Shown: piece by piece, positions 1 through 7,745 of the stretch
Layout of the letters: every line of letters begins with the position of its first letter
How positions within the stretch are numbered: position 1 is the stretch's first letter
Assembly (NCBI GenBank): GCA_016790225.1
Contig: JAEUOZ010000073.1
Coordinates: forward strand, 1 to 13,572
DNA: 13,572 bases
Direction: 5' to 3'
Origin: Rubrivivax sp.
GTDB taxonomy: Bacteria > Pseudomonadota > Gammaproteobacteria > Burkholderiales > Burkholderiaceae
Program-made: the position numbers and the translations under genes
The notes under the pieces: model-generated
Databases searched by the model: none
What the model saw: only the letters and a program-made list of their open reading frames with translations
Told to the model about the DNA's origin: nothing

Positions 1-1
1 C

Positions 2-499
2 GTGATCCAGATGAAGGACGTCAGCCCTGAGCTGGGGATCGACTGGTCAGCCGTCATCCGCACTCGGCTGGCCGGGCGCAAGCAGCCCGACTGGATCGTC
101 GATGGCGACATCCTCTTCGCCGCCAAGGGCGCCCGGTTCTACGCGGCCTGTGTCGGCGCTGCCTTGCCCAACGCCGTGTGCGTGCCGGCCTTCTTCCACC
201 TCAGGGTCAGGCTCGAGACTGCGCTCGACCCCGAATTCCTGGCCTGGCAGATCAACCAGCCGCCGTGCCAACGCCAGCTGCTGCAAGCCGCCGAGGGCAG
301 CAGCCAGCTCAGCATCCGCCGCGCGGTGCTCGAGCAGCTGGTCCTGGCCGTTCCACCCATCGTCGAGCAGCGCCGCATCGTCTCGCTGGCCGGCTTGGCG
401 GTGCGGGAGCGGCTAGCCCTGCAGCGTCTCATCCACAACCGCGAACAGCAGCTTCAGGCTATCGCCGAAGACCTGGGCGCCCAAGCCAGCTCACATTGA
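2..499 (+). CDS. Single-domain type I specificity (HsdS-like) protein, 5' end cut by window
   Basis: The frame is open from the first bases of the window, so the N-terminus lies outside; the GTG at 2 and ATG at 11 are probably internal codons. The visible 165 residues resemble one half of a type I specificity subunit: a target-recognition-like part (WIVDGDILFAAKGAR near residues 31-45, then an EFLAWQINQP segment near 78-87), the PP-x(3)-EQRRIV signature near 117-126, and a C-terminal helix rich in Gln, Glu, Arg and Leu that matches the spacer helix of HsdS. A full HsdS has two such modules, and only one can fit here unless the missing part is long. The stop is 14 bases before hsdM, so the two are surely cotranscribed. 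Its role is inferred: it could pair with itself or with the full HsdS to set DNA specificity, or be a relic. The family call is fairly safe; the function is not. Confidence 0.72.
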   Translation: MIQMKDVSPELGIDWSAVIRTRLAGRKQPDWIVDGDILFAAKGARFYAACVGAALPNAVCVPAFFHLRVRLETALDPEFLAWQINQPPCQRQLLQAAEGSSQLSIRRAVLEQLVLAVPPIVEQRRIVSLAGLAVRERLALQRLIHNREQQLQAIAEDLGAQASSH

Positions 500-513
500 T
501 CGCAGGACACCGC

Positions 514-2040
514 ATGAACGACCTCGCCACCCCCCAGGCCGCCGTGAGCCAGGACGACATCAACGCTGCCGTCTGGGCCGCCTGCGACACCTTCCGCGGT
601 ACCGTGGACCCGAGCATCTACAAGGACTACGTCCTGACGATGCTGTTCTTGAAATACGTCTCCGACGTCTGGCAGGACCACTACGACCACTACAAGGCCC
701 AGTATGGCGACCACCCCGAGCTGATCGCCGAGATGCTGAAGAACGAGCGCTTCGTGCTGCCGGCCAGCGCCAGCTTCTACGCGCTGCACGCGCTGCGACA
801 CACCCCCGGCAACGGCGAGCGGATCGACAAGGCGCTGCACGCCATCGAAGAGGCCAACCTGGGCAAGCTGCGCGACGTGTTCCAGGACATCAGCTTCAAC
901 AGCAACAAGCTGGGTGACGAGCAGCAGAAGAACGACATCCTGCGCCACCTGCTGGAAGACTTCGCGAAGCCGGAACTCAACCTGCGAGAGAGCCGCGTTG
1001 GCCAGCTCGACGTGATCGGCAACGCCTACGAATTCCTGATCAAGAACTTCGCCTCCACCAGCGGCAAGAAGGCAGGTGAGTTCTACACGCCGCCCGAGGT
1101 CTCCACGCTGATGGCCCGTCTGATGAACCCGCAGGCCGGCGACGAGATCTGCGATCCCACCTGCGGCTCGGGCTCGCTGCTGATGAAGTGCGGCAGGCTC
1201 ATCCGCCAGCGCACTGGGGCGCGCAAGTACGCGCTGTACGGGCAGGAGGCCATCGGCAGCACCTGGGCGCTGGCCAAGATGAACATGTTCCTGCACGGCG
1301 AGGACAACCACCGCATCGAGTGGGGAGACACCATCCGCAACCCCAAGTTGCTGGACGGCACGGCCAGCCTCAAGCACTTCGACATCGTGGTGGCAAACCC
1401 ACCCTTCAGCCTGGAGAAGTGGGGTTTCGAAGGCGCCGAGGCCGACAAGTTCAGCCGCTTCCGCCGCGGCGTGCCGCCGCGCACCAAGGGCGACTACGCC
1501 TTCATCCTGCACATGGTCGAGACCATGAAGCCGGGCACCGGCCGCATGGCCGTGGTGGTGCCGCACGGCGTACTGTTCCGCGGTGCAGCCGAAGGACGCA
1601 TTCGCCAAAAGCTGATCGAGGAGAACCTGCTCGACGTCGTCATCGGCCTGCCCGAGAAGCTGTTCTACGGCACCGGCATCCCGGCCGCGGTGTTGGTGTT
1701 CCGCAAGCACAAGGACGACGACAAGGTGCTGTTCATCGACGCGAGCCGCGATTTCGAGGCCGGCAAGAACCAGAACCTACTGCGCGAGGCCGACCTGCAG
1801 CGCATCTTGGACACGGCCGCTGCGCGCCAGCCCGTGGCGCGTTACGCCCACCTGGCCACGCCGGAAGCGATCGCCGAAAACGACTTCAACCTCAACATCC
1901 CGCGCTATGTCGACACCTTCGAGGAGGAGGCGGCGATCGACCTGATGGCCGTGCGCCGCGAGCGTGAGCAGCTCAAAGCCGAGCTTGCTCGGCTGGAACT
2001 GCAGATGGGCGCCTACTTGAAGGAGCTCGGCTATGTGTGA
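514..2040 (+). CDS. hsdM: Type I restriction-modification system, methyltransferase subunit
   Basis: HsdM transfers a methyl group from S-adenosylmethionine to the N6 of adenine in the site chosen by HsdS; the M2S1 complex is the modification enzyme and also the core of the restriction complex. The 508-residue product has the helical HsdM N-terminal domain (about residues 10-160, with a VWAACDTFRG start), the GEFYTP segment at 188-193, AdoMet motif I DPTCGSGS at 214-221 and the catalytic NPPF at 295-298. The C-terminal end is a charged helix. Length and motif spacing are normal for the family. ATG 514 was chosen because AGGA at 504-507 sits six bases upstream and the conserved N-terminal domain begins soon after; the same frame runs open further upstream, but only over the preceding gene. 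Nothing looks broken, so an active methylase is expected. Confidence 0.96.
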   Translation: MNDLATPQAAVSQDDINAAVWAACDTFRGTVDPSIYKDYVLTMLFLKYVSDVWQDHYDHYKAQYGDHPELIAEMLKNERFVLPASASFYALHALRHTPGNGERIDKALHAIEEANLGKLRDVFQDISFNSNKLGDEQQKNDILRHLLEDFAKPELNLRESRVGQLDVIGNAYEFLIKNFASTSGKKAGEFYTPPEVSTLMARLMNPQAGDEICDPTCGSGSLLMKCGRLIRQRTGARKYALYGQEAIGSTWALAKMNMFLHGEDNHRIEWGDTIRNPKLLDGTASLKHFDIVVANPPFSLEKWGFEGAEADKFSRFRRGVPPRTKGDYAFILHMVETMKPGTGRMAVVVPHGVLFRGAAEGRIRQKLIEENLLDVVIGLPEKLFYGTGIPAAVLVFRKHKDDDKVLFIDASRDFEAGKNQNLLREADLQRILDTAAARQPVARYAHLATPEAIAENDFNLNIPRYVDTFEEEAAIDLMAVRREREQLKAELARLELQMGAYLKELGYV

Positions 2041-2080
2041 CGGCCCGCCTGTCGCGAAGGCCGTGCGCCACCGTTCAGAA

Positions 2081-2088
2081 AAGGGAGG
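2081..2088 (+). promoter_or_regulatory. Strong Shine-Dalgarno before hsdS, deciding its start
   Basis: AAGGGAGG ends five bases before ATG 2094. The GTG at 2037 in the same frame overlaps the hsdM stop as GTGA and could also initiate, but the residues it would add show no HsdS similarity, while the protein from 2094 begins with the typical LPDGW of HsdS. The Shine-Dalgarno therefore favours 2094. Confidence 0.7.
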
Positions 2089-2093
2089 CCCCG

Positions 2094-3383
2094 ATGCTCC
2101 CTGATGGATGGCGTGAGTCCACTTTGGCTCAGATCGGGAAGATCAAGTCGGGCGGCACGCCCGAACGAGCCCAGCACGACCGATTTTTTGTCGGTGGGCG
2201 CTGGCCCTGGGTGAAGACCATGGATCTCACCAATGATGTTGTCGTCACCACGGATGAATTGATCACCGACGCAGCCTTGGCGGAATCACCGTGCCGCCTC
2301 TTTCCAGCCGGCACTGTGTTGGTGGCGATGTATGGCGGATTCAAGCAGATCGGCCGGACTGGCGTCCTGAAAGCGGAGAGCGCTGTCAACCAAGCGATTT
2401 CGGCGATTGAATTGGATCGTGAGCAAGCAGACCCGATGTACGTTCTGCATTGGCTCAACAGGCATGTGGGTCTCTGGCGAAACTACGCAGCCAGCAGCCG
2501 AAAGGACCCAAACATTACGCGAGATGATGTTTGCAGTTTTCCGATCGTGCTTCCTCGGCTGCCTGAGCAGCAGCGAGTGGCCCAGACATTGTCGACTTGG
2601 GATGACGCGATCAACCGGACGAAGGTGCTACTCGCAAACCGTACCGTGCAGTGGCAAGCCTTGCTTGCCATGACGCTGCATTTGCCGCCTGCCAATCCGA
2701 GTGCCGACGGTGGCACGGACAACGGCGGCTATCCAGCCTCGGTTCAGCCGGGCATTCCGACCTTGCCGCCGACGCCCGAGGGATGGACGCGAATCTCGCT
2801 CAGCCGTCATCTCGCCGAAGTGCGCAGGCCTGTCTCGTTGAACCCGAACGAAACCTATCGCCTCGTCACGGTGAAGCGTTCGCGCGGTGGCGTCGAGTTG
2901 CGCGAGACCTTGACCGGCCGCGAGATCAAGACGCCGACGCAGTTCTATGTTCGCTCCGGCGACTTCTTGATTTCCAAGCGGCAGATCGTGCACGGCGCTT
3001 GCGGCATCGTGCCGGCTGAGCTGGACGGCGCCGTCGTCTCCAACGAATACGCGGTGCTGAACAGCGACGGGCAGATCGACCTGCGCTTCCTGCGCTACCT
3101 GTCCGAGTCGCGCTATTTCCAGCAGACCTGCTTCCACTCGAGCATCGGCGTGCATGTCGAGAAGATGATCTTCAAGACCGAGCGCTGGCTGAAGTGGCCG
3201 TTCAACATTCCGCCGCTGACCGTCCAGCTGCGCATCGTTGAGGTGCTGGACACCGCGAGGCGCGAAGTGGAACTCATCGCGGCGCAGATCGAGCGGCTCA
3301 AGCAAGAGAAGGCCGCGCTGATGGCCGACCTGCTCACCGGCAAGCGCCGCGTCCGTCTTCCCGCCGCCGAGACCACGCCATGA
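2094..3383 (+). CDS. hsdS: Type I restriction-modification system, specificity subunit (two TRDs)
   Basis: HsdS reads the bipartite DNA target and scaffolds HsdM and HsdR. The 429-residue protein shows the usual two-fold layout. The first target-recognition domain (TRD1), about residues 1-155, opens with LPDGW and ends at the LPRLPEQQRV signature. Spacer helix 1 covers about 160-195. A Gly/Pro/Ser-rich linker covers about 197-228. TRD2, about 228-375, opens with PEGW. Spacer helix 2 covers about 376-415 and ends in ALMADLLTGKRRV, the standard C-terminus of type IC-like HsdS. The gene follows hsdM by 53 bases and overlaps hsdR by four (ATGA). By hand count the TRD1 half (2101-2700) is about 58% GC and the TRD2 half (2761-3360) about 64%, which hints that the first half was acquired by domain exchange. 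The recognised sequence cannot be read from the protein. The start at 2094 rests on the strong Shine-Dalgarno; GTG 2037 would add 19 residues. Confidence 0.94.
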   Translation: MLPDGWRESTLAQIGKIKSGGTPERAQHDRFFVGGRWPWVKTMDLTNDVVVTTDELITDAALAESPCRLFPAGTVLVAMYGGFKQIGRTGVLKAESAVNQAISAIELDREQADPMYVLHWLNRHVGLWRNYAASSRKDPNITRDDVCSFPIVLPRLPEQQRVAQTLSTWDDAINRTKVLLANRTVQWQALLAMTLHLPPANPSADGGTDNGGYPASVQPGIPTLPPTPEGWTRISLSRHLAEVRRPVSLNPNETYRLVTVKRSRGGVELRETLTGREIKTPTQFYVRSGDFLISKRQIVHGACGIVPAELDGAVVSNEYAVLNSDGQIDLRFLRYLSESRYFQQTCFHSSIGVHVEKMIFKTERWLKWPFNIPPLTVQLRIVEVLDTARREVELIAAQIERLKQEKAALMADLLTGKRRVRLPAAETTP

Positions 3384-6300
3384 ACGCCGCCGCGCCGAAC
3401 TCGAAGGAGCAGTACGCCGCGCACTTGCCGGCGCTGCACCTGCTGTGCAACCAGGGCTGGAACTTCCTGACCACGGCCCAGGCGCTGGCGCTGCGCGGCA
3501 GCACGCGCGAGGTCATCCTGCGGTCCCGCTTGGTCGACGTGCTGCAGACGCGGCGCTACGAGTACAAGGGCCAGTGGTACCCGCTGTCCAGCAGCGGTGT
3601 CGAGCAGGTGGTGCGCGAGTTGTCAGCAGTCAGCCTGGCCGAAGGGCTGTTACCCGCCAACGAGCGGCTGTACGGCAAGCTGGCGCTGGGCATCACCGTC
3701 ACCGAGTTCATGCCCGACGGCAAGAAGCATCAGCCCACCATCGCCGTAATCGACTGGGCCGAACCTTCCGCCAACCGCTGGGACGTGACCGAAGAGCTGG
3801 AGGTGCTGTCCGCCCATGGCACACACCACCGCACGCCAGACCTGGTGTGCTTCGTGAACGGCCTGCCGCTGGTGGTGATCGAGGCCAAGCGGCCTGAATC
3901 GACCCATGCAGGCAAGTCGATGGTGGCCGAGGGCATCAGCCAGCACTTGCGGAATCAGCGGCCCGACGAGATTCCCCACTTGTTTGGCTACGCCCAGCTG
4001 CTGTTGTCCATCAGCCAGACCGAGGGCCGCTACGGCACCACGGCCACGGCGGCCAAGTTCTGGGCCCGCTGGCGCGAAGAAGAGTTCACCGCGGCCTACA
4101 TGGCTGACGTGAAGAACGCTGCTCTCGATGCGGACGTTCGACTTCGGCTCTTCCAGGGCAGGCCGAAAGCCCTGGCTGCGCACTTCGATGCGCTGTGGTC
4201 CCAGCCCATGGAGCCCACCGACCAGGACCGCTTGCTGATCAGCCTAGTGACGCCGGCGCGCTTGCTGGAGTTCTTACGCAGCTACGTGCTCTTCGACCGC
4301 AAGGTCGGAAAGATCGTTGCACGCTACCAGCAGTTCTTCGGCATCCGGGCCCTGCTCGCTCGCATCCGGCAGCTGAGGCCGGATGGCGGGCGCGAGGGGG
4401 GCGTCATCTGGCACACCACCGGCTCCGGCAAGAGCTTCACGATGGTGTTCCTCACCAAGGCGTTGCTGCTGGTTGAATCCCTCGCCGAGTGCCGCGTGGT
4501 GGTCGTGACCGACCGCGTCGATCTGGAAGGCCAGTTGTCGCGCAACTTCATCTCGGGCGGGGCCTTCGGATCAGCCATCGCATCCCAGAAGGACGGCGAG
4601 AAGAGCCGGGCGATGACCGGCCGAGACCTCGCCCGGCGCATCGGCAGCGGTTCGGAGCGCATCACGTTCACTCTGGTGCACAAGTTCAACTCCGCATCCA
4701 AGCTGCCCGAGTGCCGCAATGACGCGGCCAACCTGATCGTGCTGGTCGACGAAGGTCATCGCAGCCACGGCGGCGAGACCCATGAACGGATGAAGAAGGC
4801 GTTGCCGCGGGCCGCCTACGTCGCGTTCACCGGCACGCCGCTACTCAAGGACGAGAAGACCGCCAACAAGTTCGGTCCGATCGTGCACGCCTACACCATG
4901 CAGCGTGCAGTGGAAGACGAGACCGTCGCGCCGCTGTTGTACGAAGAGCGAGTGCCCGAACTGACGATCAACGAGGAAGCCGTCAACCGTTGGTTCGACA
5001 AGCTCACGGCAGGCCTGAGCGATGCCCAGCGCGCCGACCTGAAGAAGAAGTTCGCCAAAAAGGGGGCGATCTACGGCGCATCGGGCCGCATCGAGTTGAT
5101 CGCCTGGGACATCGCCACCCACTTCAACGAGAACATCAAGAAGCTGGGTCTCGGCGTGAAGGGACAGGTGGCGACCGACAGCAAGCTCGACGCCATCCGC
5201 TACAAGAAGGCACTGGACGAGACGGGCCTGGTCACCAGCGCCGTCGTGATTTCGCCGCCGGACACCCGTGAGGGGAACGCTGAGATGGACGAGGACACGC
5301 TGCCCGAGGTTCAGAAGTGGTGGAAGCAGACCGTGCTGGCCGGCGGTCTGGATGCGGAGACCTACGAGAAGCAGGTCGTCGCAGACTTCGGAACCGACGA
5401 TGGGCCTGACTTGCTGATCGTGGTCGACAAATTGCTCACCGGCTTCGATGAACCGCGCAACACGGTGCTGTATATCGACAAGCCGCTAAAGGGTCACAAC
5501 CTTATCCAGGCTGTGGCGCGGGTGAACCGCCTGCATGACGACAAGCGCTACGGCGTGCTCGTCGACTACCGTGGCATCTTGAAGGAACTGGACACCGCAA
5601 TCCGCGCCTACCAGGACCTGGAAACGCGCACGCAGGGCGGCTTCGACGTTGCCGACATCGAGGGCCTGTATCGGAACTTCGGCACTGAGTACAAGCGCCT
5701 GCCGGCGCTGCACGATCGCCTGTGGTCCTTCTTTGCTGACGTGGTCAACAAGCTCGATCGCGAGCAGTTCCGCCAAGTTCTGACGCCGAAGTTCGCAACA
5801 GACTCCGATGGCGAGGAATACGACGAGCGGCAGAAGCTGCGCGACGACTTCTACGCCGCGCTGACCGAGTTTGGACTGTGCCTTCAGACCGCGCTGTCCA
5901 GCCGCAGCTTCTTCGAAGACAAAAGCTTCTCGGAGGCGCTGATCGCCCGCTACAAGGGTGACCTGCGCTTCTTCACCGAGTTGCGTCAAACCGCTCGACG
6001 CGACGCGATGGAGACGGTGGACTACAGCAGCTACGAAGAGCAGATCCGCCGCCTGGTCGACAAACAGGTGATCGGCAAGGAGGTGCGCGAGCCAGAAGGC
6101 GTGTACTTGGTGCACCAGTTGGGGCAGGCGGAGGACATTGCCCAGTGGTCACCGGAAAAGACCCGCAACGAGACCGACCTGATCCGTACTCGGCTACGCA
6201 AAACCATCGAGCAGGACCTGGCTGAAGATCCGTATGCGCAGAAGGTCTTCGGCGAACTGCTGCGGCAAGCTATCGCGGAGGCCGAGGCGATGTTCGATCA

Positions 6301-6667
6301 CCCCTTGAAGCAGTACGCATTGTTCAAGGATTTCGAGGAGCGCGTGGCAGCACGCAAGACGCCTGGCGTGCCTGAGGTGCTGAACGATGAGCCCCAAGCG
6401 AAGGCGTACTACGGGGCCATCAAGCTTGTTGTCGGCGACCGCGTGGACGCGGGACAAGAGGCTGACTTCGTCGCCGAGGCTCGCGCCATCGACAGTTGTG
6501 TGAAGACGGCGGTGGCGGAGAATTCACTGAATCCACAGAACATCGAGGCCGCGATTCGAAAGGCGCTGTTGCCGCGCTTGTTCACGCTGCTGGGTCTGGA
6601 AGCTGCGAAGGCCGTGATCGACCAAGTGGTCCACATCACGCGCCTCGGCCTTGGGCGCGGCGCATGA
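3380..6667 (+). CDS. hsdR: Type I restriction-modification system, restriction (nuclease-translocase) subunit
   Basis: HsdR joins the HsdM-HsdS complex at an unmethylated site, uses ATP to pull DNA past it and cuts at a distance. The 1095 residues carry all core parts. The N-terminal PD-(D/E)xK nuclease has D154 and the E168-A-K170 pair (TPDLVCF then VVIEAKRP). Next come the superfamily 2 motor motifs: Walker A TTGSGKS (346-352), motif II DEGH (457-460), motif III FTGTP (483-487), the TGFDEP segment (687-692) and motif VI QAVARVNR (710-717). A helical C-terminal region of about 350 residues follows, used in this family for docking to the methylase. Length is typical for a type I R subunit and no frame break is seen. 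The ATG overlaps the hsdS stop (ATGA) and no clear Shine-Dalgarno is present, so translation is probably coupled. The stop overlaps the next gene in the same way. Confidence 0.96.
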   Translation: MNAAAPNSKEQYAAHLPALHLLCNQGWNFLTTAQALALRGSTREVILRSRLVDVLQTRRYEYKGQWYPLSSSGVEQVVRELSAVSLAEGLLPANERLYGKLALGITVTEFMPDGKKHQPTIAVIDWAEPSANRWDVTEELEVLSAHGTHHRTPDLVCFVNGLPLVVIEAKRPESTHAGKSMVAEGISQHLRNQRPDEIPHLFGYAQLLLSISQTEGRYGTTATAAKFWARWREEEFTAAYMADVKNAALDADVRLRLFQGRPKALAAHFDALWSQPMEPTDQDRLLISLVTPARLLEFLRSYVLFDRKVGKIVARYQQFFGIRALLARIRQLRPDGGREGGVIWHTTGSGKSFTMVFLTKALLLVESLAECRVVVVTDRVDLEGQLSRNFISGGAFGSAIASQKDGEKSRAMTGRDLARRIGSGSERITFTLVHKFNSASKLPECRNDAANLIVLVDEGHRSHGGETHERMKKALPRAAYVAFTGTPLLKDEKTANKFGPIVHAYTMQRAVEDETVAPLLYEERVPELTINEEAVNRWFDKLTAGLSDAQRADLKKKFAKKGAIYGASGRIELIAWDIATHFNENIKKLGLGVKGQVATDSKLDAIRYKKALDETGLVTSAVVISPPDTREGNAEMDEDTLPEVQKWWKQTVLAGGLDAETYEKQVVADFGTDDGPDLLIVVDKLLTGFDEPRNTVLYIDKPLKGHNLIQAVARVNRLHDDKRYGVLVDYRGILKELDTAIRAYQDLETRTQGGFDVADIEGLYRNFGTEYKRLPALHDRLWSFFADVVNKLDREQFRQVLTPKFATDSDGEEYDERQKLRDDFYAALTEFGLCLQTALSSRSFFEDKSFSEALIARYKGDLRFFTELRQTARRDAMETVDYSSYEEQIRRLVDKQVIGKEVREPEGVYLVHQLGQAEDIAQWSPEKTRNETDLIRTRLRKTIEQDLAEDPYAQKVFGELLRQAIAEAEAMFDHPLKQYALFKDFEERVAARKTPGVPEVLNDEPQAKAYYGAIKLVVGDRVDAGQEADFVAEARAIDSCVKTAVAENSLNPQNIEAAIRKALLPRLFTLLGLEAAKAVIDQVVHITRLGLGRGA

Positions 6668-7401
6668 CCCAGGCATCAAGTATTCGCTACGGCGATACGG
6701 TCATCCAGTTCCGCATCGAACGAATGCCGCGACCATCGCCTCAGGTTCGGGTTCATGTCGAACCCGACGGGCAGGTTGTCGTGCAAGCGCTCGGCGATGC
6801 GTCGCCTTCCGATGTAGTGGCGGTGGTGACGCGACGAGCGAGGTGGATCCACGGGCACCTGCAAGCGATCAGCGAACGTCAGTTGTCGCGCGCGCCGCGC
6901 GAATGGGTGAGCGGTGAGTCCCACCGCTACCTGGGGCGCAGGTACATGTTGAAGGTCATCGTGAACCCGGCCGCCCCAGAGAGCGTGAAACTGGCTGGCG
7001 GCCAGCTTCAGGTTCGGGTTGTGCAGCCAGGTGCAGAACGAGTCCGAGAACTGGTGCATCGTTGGTACGACGCTCGCGCCGCAGCTTGGCTCAGATCGAG
7101 AGTGGCTGAACTGTCGGAGCGCCTGCCTTGGATACGCCAGTCGCCGCCAGTGACGCTGCGGCGGATGAAGAGCCGGTGGGGCAGTTGCTCTCCGGCAGGT
7201 CGGTTGACGTTGAATCCGATGTTGATCAGGGCACCGCGAGAGGCGGTGGACTACGTCATCACGCACGAGCTATGCCACTTGCGGCACCACAATCACAGTC
7301 GCCAGTTCTATGTGCTGCTAAGGAGGTATGTCCCGGGTTGGCAGGCAATCAAGCAGCGCTTGGATTCGTCCGCTGAGGAACTCTATGTCGAGTGGGGTTG
7401 A
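6664..7401 (+). CDS. YgjP-like (DUF45) zinc metallopeptidase-domain protein in the hsd operon
   Basis: This 245-residue protein belongs to the YgjP/DUF45 family, related to the WLM/SprT zinc peptidases. Visible marks are the RWGSCS motif at 171-176, which precedes the active site in this family, and HELCH at 201-205 (zinc ligands H201 and H205, catalytic E202) followed by NHS at 210-212, whose H211 is the probable third ligand. The N-terminal 150 residues are a beta-rich and then helical part of unknown role. ATG 6664 overlaps the hsdR stop (ATGA), which fixes the start better than upstream in-frame codons that lie inside hsdR, and indicates coupled translation. Members of this family are often found next to hsdR genes. 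A role in trimming or degrading HsdR, or in other quality control of the complex, is inference only; no substrate is known to me. It has no signal peptide, so it acts in the cytoplasm. Confidence 0.9.
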   Translation: MTQASSIRYGDTVIQFRIERMPRPSPQVRVHVEPDGQVVVQALGDASPSDVVAVVTRRARWIHGHLQAISERQLSRAPREWVSGESHRYLGRRYMLKVIVNPAAPESVKLAGGQLQVRVVQPGAERVRELVHRWYDARAAAWLRSRVAELSERLPWIRQSPPVTLRRMKSRWGSCSPAGRLTLNPMLIRAPREAVDYVITHELCHLRHHNHSRQFYVLLRRYVPGWQAIKQRLDSSAEELYVEWG

Positions 7402-7745
7402 ACTCGATCATTCGGGTCGAGGGCGGGCCCGCTAGGAGACGGGCGGGGTCAAGCTTCGACCGTCTGCGATTGGCCACCTAGACCTTCGCGAGGCGCCGTT
7501 AGCCGGTAGGGGAACTCTTTCGCTTGCGACTGCGCGCCGTGACGCGGCCACGTCGCGGCGCAAGAAGACGACGCGGGCATCAGCACCTGCGCCCGGGGAG
7601 CCGCGTCGGCCGGCAGCGGCTCTGGCCCTCAGCCCTGGCGCATGCCCGAATCAACGCGCAACGATGTGCCCAAAGCTGCAGCACACCAGCGCCGCGAGGG
7701 CATCCAGGCCTGCCGCTGCAAGCTCGCCGACGGTCAGGACATCGC
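7402..7745. other. Intergenic stretch between the hsd operon and the Uma2 gene
   Basis: These 344 bases separate the convergent hsd operon and the - strand Uma2 gene. Open frames exist on both strands, but none has a credible start, Shine-Dalgarno or recognisable protein; they are rich in Arg, Ala and Pro as expected of noncoding GC-rich DNA. It begins with the hairpin at 7403-7421, then a perfect palindrome GCGGGCCCGC at 7423-7432. It may hold the end of the acquired restriction region, but no direct repeat or tRNA fragment marking an insertion site was seen. Confidence 0.5.
7403..7421 (+). terminator. Weak hairpin just after the hsd operon, possible transcription end
   Basis: CTCGATC (7403-7409) pairs with GGTCGAG (7415-7421) over a five-base loop ATTCG, including one G-U pair, directly after the peptidase stop. 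No T-run follows; the downstream DNA is GC-rich. It is placed where a terminator is expected for this operon and for the convergent Uma2 transcript, but it lacks the intrinsic-terminator tail. Confidence 0.3.

Noticed and set aside
454..1710. Long - strand open frame opposite hsdM (418 codons)
   Set aside because: It mirrors hsdM codon structure, has no recognisable family and lies wholly antisense to a well-supported gene.
7438..7464. Imperfect inverted repeat around AAGCTT after the hsd operon, considered as an attachment site or terminator
   Set aside because: Arms are interrupted, no second copy was found elsewhere in the window and there is no integrase or tRNA.
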